23,709 bases of DNA from Chara braunii (Eukaryota > Streptophyta > Charophyceae > Charales > Characeae): NCBI GenBank assembly GCA_003427395.1, contig BFEA01000106.1:3263976-3287684 (forward strand), written 5' to 3'. The notes under the pieces were generated by a model. The model saw only the letters and a list, made by a program, of their open reading frames with translations, was not told the DNA's origin and ran no database searches. Below are positions 18,061-23,709 of this stretch, one piece after another. The stretch's first letter is position 1, and the number at the start of each line of letters is the position of its first letter. The translations under genes were made by a program, and so were the position numbers.

Positions 18061-19167
18061 CAAGTCCTTTCCTCTCATGTGATGGAGAAGGAACCTGTCG
18101 GACATCCGATAACGGCTAGCCGGCGGGTGATCCGATGAAAGCTCTGCGTAAAGCGTAGAGTAAGTCGGATCGGACTTGTAGCCTTTGACGAAATGCGGTT
18201 GCAGATCGTCATCGAGGTCGAATGCCGTGGTCACAATGGCACAAAAATCGGGCCGTCGTGAGAGGGCGTCCGCAGCTCGATTGGCGGGACCGGGAATGTG
18301 GCACGGGTCAAAGTCGAACTGGTCGATGTAATACATCCATCGACCGATCGTGCTAGTGACCGTATCCTGCGTTTTGTAAAAGGTCAACGGATTGTTGTCC
18401 GTATTCCATTTAAAACGCCGACGACCGAGAAGAAAGTGGCACCACCGTTTGAGAACGGTGAGGAACGCGAGTAACTCTTTCTTTCTAGCGTCGTCGAGAG
18501 TGTTGACGAGAGACACTTTTTGGGAGAAATACTCGACCGGGTGCCAACCGTCCTCGTGACACTGTTCCAACACCGCACCAATACCGTATCCCAAAGCGTC
18601 CGTAGTCACTTGGGTGGGAAGGGTGGGGTCGTATATACGGAGGGCAGGTGCGGCTTGCATTGCTGCCTTCAACGTATTGAACGCGCCACGGGCTGCGTCG
18701 TCGAACTCGAAGGGCACCTTTGGGGACTGAAGTCTCAACAAGGGAGCGGCCACTTTCGAGTATGACTCGACGAATCGCTGATAATATCCAGCCAAACCCA
18801 TGAAAGAGCGTACATCCGTCGTGCAACGGGGTTCCGACCAATCCACGATGGCTTGGATCTTGTCCACTAAGGGACGAATGCCTTTCGGCGTGACATAGTG
18901 ACCCAAGTACTCAAGCTCCTGCTTGGCGAACTCGCACTTGTCACGATTCGCTTTGTACTTGGCCAGTCGCAAACGATCCAAAACAGCGCGAAGGTGTACG
19001 ATGTGCTCGTCCAACGTCCTACTATAAACCAAGATGTCATCGAGGTAGATGAGGACGCTGCGATCAAGCAAGTCGTGAAACTCAGTCGTCATAGCTGCTT
19101 GGAAAGTCGCGGGGGCATTGGTGAGGCCAAATGGCATGACAACCCACTCAAAGTGCCCGTACCGCAT
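17938..19167 (-). pseudogene. pol: Gypsy-2 reverse transcriptase palm to RNase H
   Basis: A 409-codon open frame on the minus strand covers RT motif B (WVVMPFGLTNAPATFQAAM), motif C with the intact pair of Asp (VLIYLDDILVYSRT), the thumb (CEFAKQELEYLGHYV, FMGLAGYYQRFV) and RNase H (VTTDALGYGIGAVLEQ, RKKELLAF, NTDNNPLTF, RAADALSRRPDF). It then runs into the integrase finger. In RNase H the His usual in TDHxxL is Asn. The frame starts after a frameshift near 19180, which separates it from the RT N-terminal half. It is the longest undamaged piece of the element. Confidence 0.93.
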
Positions 19168-19901
19168 CTTGAACGCGGTTTATACCGATCTTGAGGCTGG
19201 ATTTCAATCTGGTGGTAACCCGACTTCAAGTTCAACTTTGAGAAGTACGTTGCGCCGCCTAACCGCTGAAGGAGATCATCGATCCGAGGGAGAGGGCCGA
19301 CGTTCTTTACGGTTTGTGCGTTAAGTTTTCTATAATCGATGCATAATCGTAGATCTTTGTTCTTCTTCCGGACGAAGAGAACAGGGGCACCGTAAGGCGA
19401 ACAACTAGGGCGAATCCAGCCCTTGTCAAGGAGGTCGTCGAGTTGTGCGCGAAGCACCTTGAGTTCCTTTTCGCTCATGCGGTAAATGCATCCACGCGGA
19501 GGGATGGCGCCAGTCTCGAGAGTGATCCCGTGACGTATGGCCCGATCCGGAACCGTTCCGGTGGGAGCCTCAAAGACGTCTCCATACTCGTCCAAGAGGT
19601 GAGAAATACGTGGGTTCGGCGGTGACGCGGCTGGTCCGTCCGGCGAGGGAAGAGCATGCAATAATACAAGGCCCATCTCCTCGACGTCATTCCGAACTAT
19701 GGCGTCGCGAATTCTCGCAACGGAAACCACGTGACAAGCAATCGAAGTGTGAGGGGTCGCGACCGTACATGGGACTAACACTCCGTTCCGATCACGGATG
19801 TGAACGGTTCGGTCATGAAAGTTCACCGGATGATCGGCCCTACGCAACCAAGACATGCCTAGAATCATGTTGAACTTGGTGTCGAGGATGTCAAAAGACA
19901 C
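19089..19901 (-). pseudogene. pol: Gypsy-2 protease C-terminal part and reverse-transcriptase N-terminal half
   Basis: The minus-strand frame begins with FDILDTKFNMILGMSWLRRA, the second block of gypsy proteases, then a linker. The RT fingers follow: IYRMSEKELKVLRAQLDDLL, GWIRPSCSPYGAPVLFVRKK, LRLCIDYRKLNAQTVKN and LPRIDDLLQRLGG, then motif A as TYFSKLNLKSGYHQ. In motif A the first catalytic Asp (family: DL or DLK) is Asn, codon 19230-19232. The frame is lost right after RYK at about 19190, and the RT palm continues in the next frame (17938-19167). The Asp change alone should abolish polymerase activity. Confidence 0.92.
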
Positions 19902-20641
19902 CGGCTCGCACGCAAGTGGCGCAAAGTATACCAGGACGTCGTCGACGCATCGATCAATTGAATTTTGAGTGCGGTCGTCCGCGAGTGTAACGTAGGTTGC
20001 GTCTTCCTTCGAACGCGCGGGCCAAGGCCTGCGCGGGTCATAAAGGCTTGGCTCATGAAATTACGAGATGCTCCGCAATCAATCAAGGCACTGCAAGTCC
20101 CCTTTCCGATTTGAATGCGGATAAAGAGCAAAGGCGTGTCGGTCTCGGCGTACCTTTGGGTGACATACTCGCGGTCAATCTTTGCAAGATAGGAGCGGAG
20201 ATCGACAACCGCTACTCCGTCGTCCGTCAACAGAGCTGGTATTGCAGTGTGCAAATAGGAGCGTAGATTTGCCATCAAGGCGTTGCAATGCGGCCTTGGC
20301 AAGGTTTCGGTTGAGGGTAGAGGCATCCAAGCGAAGTCCTCTCTCGTGAGCGGGTCGAGCTCCTCAAGTCTTGACCACGCCGTCGAGTCCTCGGAATTCA
20401 GTGGCGAGCTGACCGGATCACTTGCCGATGGTGTACAGGCTGCGCATACGCTACCTAAGTGCACGTGGCTAGGCTGGTCTAATGGTGGTACCAGTTGGGC
20501 GGCATATTCCTCGTACGTAGCACGAGAATCATCGACTAACGCATGCTCCCCGATAGTGACATCGGTTGCTAGCAAGGCAACTGGTTCCGGTGGAGTGAGG
20601 AGAGGCGTCGCCCCTCTCCTTGCGTAACTCAGTTTCCCGAG
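19902..20641 (-). pseudogene. pol: Gypsy-2 pol start: linker and aspartic protease active site
   Basis: This frame opens on the minus strand at 20641 right after a TAA. It overlaps the end of gag by 13 bases in the minus-1 frame, so it has no need of its own start codon. After a linker of about 170 residues, GKGTCSALIDCGASRNFMSQ gives the retropepsin active-site loop, here D-C-G-A instead of D-S/T-G-A. Asp is kept, and DCGA variants occur in some gypsy families. Beyond AFMTRAGLGPRVRR a frameshift (about 19960-20000) leads into the next segment. The protease would process Gag-Pol. How pol is reached is discussed under the frameshift site. Confidence 0.85.
20576..20641 (-). promoter_or_regulatory. 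Candidate minus-1 ribosomal frameshift signal at the gag-pol overlap
   Basis: The minus strand has G-GGA-AAC (20638-20632) in the gag frame directly before the gag TGA (20631-20629). This is the X-XXY-YYZ slippery heptamer, and slipping back one base enters pol, which opens at 20641. Eleven bases later a perfect 8-bp stem, AGGAGAGG (20620-20613) with CCTCTCCT (20605-20598), encloses a 7-nt loop. Five or six loop bases (GGCGAC) can pair with GTTGCC at 20581-20576, giving an H-type pseudoknot with a 16-nt crossing loop. The spacer of 11 is a little longer than the usual 5-9. Confidence 0.7.
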
Positions 20642-22341
20642 TTAGCTGGACGGGGTACGCGTGCCTTGCTCTTGTGCGGGCATTGTGCGGTAGTGTGGGT
20701 TACACTATTGCACCATAGGCAATATCCGTACCGTTGACGTAGGTCAAATACCTCCTTGGTTGTGTTGTATGTCGTCCATGGTTGTTCCCGTCGCTGTCGT
20801 CGCTTGTGTCACCGGTTTCTTTCAAACTCTCTTGGGACGCTTCGGCGGGAGCGCTGCGACAGTTCCTCCATCACTCGAGGATGCTGCTGCAGCGTGGAGA
20901 TCGACTGATTCATCAGAAATCACGACATTGTTATGTGTCGATCGTTGATAGCCCTGCTTAGCCACATAGTGCGGCTGGGACTGCCGTTCGTTAGCAGCCT
21001 TGTCATCCATTTGGATGACCAGGTTCGCACGATCCAGGATAGCCTGAAATGAGGCATAATCGTACTCGTTGCCAAGTGCCGTTCGCAGTCCTGTGCACGA
21101 TCGCGAGAAGAACTCGGATCGTTGGTTTGGAAAACTCAAATCGAAACCTGGCGTGGTCACTATCTTCTGCCACTTGATCGTCCAGTCTCGAGTTGGCATG
21201 CTTCCTTGTGAGCTGGTGTAAACCTCGTTCATGGCCGCCTTCACAACGTTGCGGACCATGAATCGAGTGAACGACAGTTGCTCGAACTCCTTCCACGGAA
21301 TGTGCGTGTGGAGTTCGGCGATGGTGCATTTCTTGGTGGCCGCAAGATGGTTCATCCATGCCTGTGCTCCTCCAATCAGTTGGAGGTAGAGCGCCTTCAT
21401 CATGTCAAGGCGTCTGTCTTGTTGTAGTCGTCAAACTTGCTGATGTTGAAGTGCGGCATCTTGTAGTTCTTTGTAGCGGTGTCCGGTCTTGTCTGCAGTT
21501 TGGTGATGTCCGTCTTGATGGCGGCCACCGTGCTGCTGATCGTGGGCGGACTAGTGAAATCACCTAGTTCGCCGATGAGATTGACGACATGGTTGATGCG
21601 CTCGCCGAGCTGTTTCGCCGTGTCTGTCGTGCAGCCTGGCACTGCTTGGGAAGGCCTTGCCTCCAGAGCAGCAATGCGGGTGTCCATCTGTTGCAGCTGG
21701 GTGTCCGCGATCTTGATGGCTGCTGCAAGCGTCTTCACGTTATGGTTAAGATCATGCTGCAGCTGCCGTGTAGACCTGGAATGAAGGTCACCCATGGTGG
21801 TGTTCTAGATAACTGTGCGCGTTGTGCATAGTAGAATGTCGTCCAGGTTTTGTCTCTCCTGCTGTACTGCCGTCGGCTCGGCGCCTGCTACGGGGACATA
21901 ACGCATCCCGTTGAGCACAGCTGCCCACTGATCGTGTTGAGAGATCAGAAGGTCGGCACTGTCGGCGTTGAGCTTGTCGGTCGCCAACTGCTCCGCCTCA
22001 GCTTGTCGCTGGGCTTGGGCTGCAGCTTCTGCTGCCAGCCTCTGTTTTTCTGCTTCGGCAGCATCTTGTCGTTCCTTGGCAAGGGTTAGTGAGTCCGTAT
22101 AGGTCTTCACTCTCTGAATGTAGTCCGTGATGGACTCATTCGGCCCTTGAACAAGACAGACCGGCAAGGGTTCGGCATTACTGGATGTCAAAGTCTCAGA
22201 CGATGTTCCGCTGTTGGGAGTGATCGCCATCTGTGTGCTGCTCTGTAGCTGCTGTCGATCTGCAGGTTGCTGTTGCTGTTGGCGATCTGCGATCCTCTTG
22301 CTGCGTCGTGGCTGCTGTTCGGTGGCTTGCCCTGTTCGCAT
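20629..22341 (-). pseudogene. gag: Gypsy-2 gag with coiled coil and CCHC zinc knuckle, broken
   Basis: Gag packages element RNA into virus-like particles. The ATG at 22341 (MRTGQATEQQPRRSKRIADR) starts a Gln-rich basic N-terminus. A coiled coil follows (ERQDAAEAEKQRLAAEAAA), then a TAG at 21805-21807 and, in the same frame, a second helical part (HDLNHNVKTLAAAIKIADTQ) ending in MPHFNISKFDDYNKTDALT. A deletion or frameshift at about 21403 moves to another frame holding the capsid-like domain (LYLQLIGGAQAWMNHL, FEQLSFTRFMV, SFPNQRSEFF). Near 20810 the frame returns, giving an intact zinc knuckle and the stop TGA at 20629-20631. The open frame also extends upstream of 22341 to about 22455, but the ATG at 22341 begins the element-like composition. 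Gag families of this type are poorly conserved, so domain names are by position. Confidence 0.8.
20680..20721 (-). other. CCHC zinc knuckle of Gypsy-2 gag
   Basis: The minus strand encodes CLWCNSVTHTTAQC, exactly C-X2-C-X4-H-X4-C, the nucleocapsid zinc knuckle that binds RNA. It is in the same frame as the first gag segments (21400-22341), which supports that frame as the original gag frame. Confidence 0.9.
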
Positions 22342-23300
22342 CAGAAAACTGCTGCTGAAGGTTGGCCGGTCCGAATGGTCGCAGAACCGTAAGAGGGAGA
22401 GGGTGGGCACAGGGGTAGAACAGATCAAGCAATTCGCATACAGTCCATGTCCCAACTATGGACTTAGACACCTAATCAAAAGGAAAAAGACAAACTTTCC
22501 CCAAAAACAACTTAAGAATTCGTAATAAGAAATAATAATGAATTAATAATCAATAAAATTTAATTAATGATTAATAACGAATTAATACTTTCTTAATAAT
22601 AATCAATAAAACAATAATTGTAATAATGGTAATTAACGAATTTTAAATTGTGGAAAGATTAGGTATCCGTTGAGATCACCTATGGTCCGGGAGTTCACCG
22701 TTGATTAGTGAACTACCTGGAAGTTGCAGTTTCTGAGGGAACGATTCCGATCAGTTTGCCAAAAAAATTTTCGGATAATCAGGAAGAAAAACACTCGAAT
22801 TTTTGAAAAACGTAAAATTTTGGGAATTTCAACCTACAAAGTCCGATTTTTAAAGGCCTGAGTCCGTATTCGGAATTTTTCAAACTAGGAAAAGAAAAAG
22901 AAAAAAATCACGAAAATTTCGGATTCCAACCCTAATTTTCTGCGATTCCGTGGAATTTCCGGTTCCAAAATATTCGAATTTCCCACTTTGAACAAAAAAC
23001 CGAAATTTATCGTACCCTAATTTTCCGCCGAAATAAAAGGGAATACTGATTTAGAAAAACGAAATACCGGATTAAAAACAGAATGCCGAATTAAAAACGG
23101 GATACCGAATTGAAATCAGAACCGATTTAAAACAGAATACTGATTTAAACAGCATAACGAATTAGAATCAGAAAACCGAATTAAAACAGAAAATTTGCAA
23201 CTTTGAATCTCGATAGTAATGCAGAGCTGATTTGGAAGATCGAATAAGCAATCTATTCCTAAATCAGACTTACCTTGTGAGCAGATCCATTATTTGGTCT
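22342..23300 (-). other. Gypsy-2 untranslated leader, AT-rich, with repeats
   Basis: About 960 bases lie between the PBS and the gag ATG. They hold a degenerate tandem array (23041-23190), AT-rich TTAAT/AATAA simple sequence (about 22520-22640), and a 7-bp perfect hairpin AGTTCAC (22692-22698) with GTGAACT (22708-22714) around a 9-nt loop. No open frame of note is present. Packaging or dimerisation signals are expected in this region in such elements, and the hairpin is one candidate. Confidence 0.65.
23041..23190. repeat. Degenerate tandem repeat, unit about 19 bases
   Basis: Roughly eight units resembling AATACCGAATTAAAAACAG follow each other with lengths of 16-21 bases and several substitutions each, for example AATGCCGAATTAAAAACGG and AAAACCGAATTAAAACAG. 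They lie in the transcribed leader of Gypsy-2. Confidence 0.8.
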
Positions 23301-23312
23301 GCTCCGATACCA
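23301..23312 (-). other. tRNA-iMet primer-binding site of Gypsy-2
   Basis: The minus strand reads TGGTATCGGAGC four bases after the LTR end (...GCAACA). It is complementary to the 3' end of plant initiator tRNA-Met with about one mismatch. It fixes the element's orientation and the inner boundary of the 5' LTR. Confidence 0.88.
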
Positions 23313-23316
23313 AAAC

Positions 23317-23709
23317 TGTTGCATACTTGTGAGTACTTCAACAAGTATGGGCAGAACCAAGAGATCAACGAATATAGGATGAGCATGTATGCAGCAGAAG
23401 TCTGATAAATGGACTGACTCACATAGACTGACTCACACAGATATCACTCCACACACAAACAATCGTGAGATGGTGGGGTCTGAGCCAATCATAGATGATG
23501 CTCAGGCCCCATACAACCATACACAGATGAAAGGTGGGAGAAGAGACGAAGGAGGTGGGAGGTGTAGGCAGCGCCAGATGTCACCGAGATAGAATCCAGT
23601 AGGTCACCGATATGGTAGTCCAAAATGTCATCGAACAAGATCAAAATGTCGTGGACAATTAAGTCACCAATGTCGGAGGTACAGAGTCCTAATGTAACCG
23701 GTGTCCAAT
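23317..23709 (-). repeat. 5' LTR of Gypsy-2, cut by the window end
   Basis: Plus-strand TGTTGCATAC at 23317 starts the copy of the LTR also present from 15357. By eye the two differ by about 7 substitutions, a 14-base duplication (CACATAGACTGACT) present only here, one A in a run and 6 bases near 23609. The copy ends at 23709 at exactly the base where the other copy meets the N. Only its inner 393 bases are visible. Confidence 0.92.

Larger units (their letters stand above)
15357..23709 (-). mobile_element. Gypsy-2: near-full-length Ty3/gypsy chromovirus, disabled
   Basis: On the minus strand the order is: 5' LTR (cut by the window end), PBS, long AT-rich leader, gag with coiled coil and zinc knuckle, minus-1 overlap, protease, RT, RNase H, integrase, chromodomain, polypurine tract and 3' LTR. 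The order RT-RNase H-integrase and the C-terminal chromodomain define a Ty3/gypsy chromovirus. By hand the two LTRs show about 7 substitutions in about 370 comparable positions plus three small indels, so insertion is fairly recent. Coding lesions include stops at 21805, 17938 and about 17070, frameshifts near 21403, 20810, 19960, 19180 and 17300, and an Asp-to-Asn change in RT motif A. The sequence left of 15357 ends CCACC. The matching target duplication would lie beyond the window. Confidence 0.95.

Noticed and set aside
23301-23312. tRNA-Met gene
   Set aside because: Only the 12-base complement of the tRNA 3' end is present. Its place beside the LTR makes it a primer-binding site.

Overview
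The window looks like nuclear DNA from a large, repeat-rich streptophyte genome, plausibly a charophyte alga of the Chara kind. Three things point there: a decayed piece of the plastid gene psaB lies among nuclear repeats, the Ty3/gypsy elements carry chromodomains and a primer-binding site matching plant initiator tRNA-Met, and LINE-type elements are abundant. The species is an inference. I see no intact protein-coding gene, no rRNA or tRNA gene, no CRISPR array and no bacterial-type operon. Almost everything is transposable-element debris, mostly on the minus strand.

Layout. 1-2570: a short foldback repeat (292-408), the 3' end of a LINE ORF2 (1213-2163, minus) and a mirrored motif array (2199-2526). 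2655-2890: plastid psaB fragment. 3672-3944 and 13201-13295: two candidate exons on the minus strand, both coiled-coil-like, with good splice sites and compatible phase. They may belong to one host gene whose intron is filled with the elements between them. 5505-6003: palindromes and a repeat array that includes a long hairpin. 6020-10276: a broken, 5'-truncated chromovirus ('Gypsy-1', minus), fused at its gag end to the 5' half of a LINE ORF2 (10277-11713, minus). 12236-13010: a TCCGG-rich region around GT and AT microsatellites. 13435-14340: a second, plus-strand LINE reverse-transcriptase fragment. 14866-15356: primer-binding site and partial LTR of a third LTR element.

15357-23709: a nearly full-length chromovirus ('Gypsy-2', minus) with both LTRs (the upstream one cut by the window end), PBS, leader, gag, protease, reverse transcriptase/RNase H, integrase, chromodomain and polypurine tract. 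It is disabled by stops, frameshifts and a lost catalytic Asp. Its LTRs differ by only about 2% by hand count, so it is fairly young. Its gag-pol junction carries a textbook minus-1 frameshift heptamer directly before the gag stop, followed by a stem-loop that could form a pseudoknot.

A single N at 15731 lies between two identical 95-base copies, and the same 95 bases form the very end of the window. This is an assembly-graph signature. The link between the left part (1-15730) and Gypsy-2 should therefore be treated as a scaffold join.
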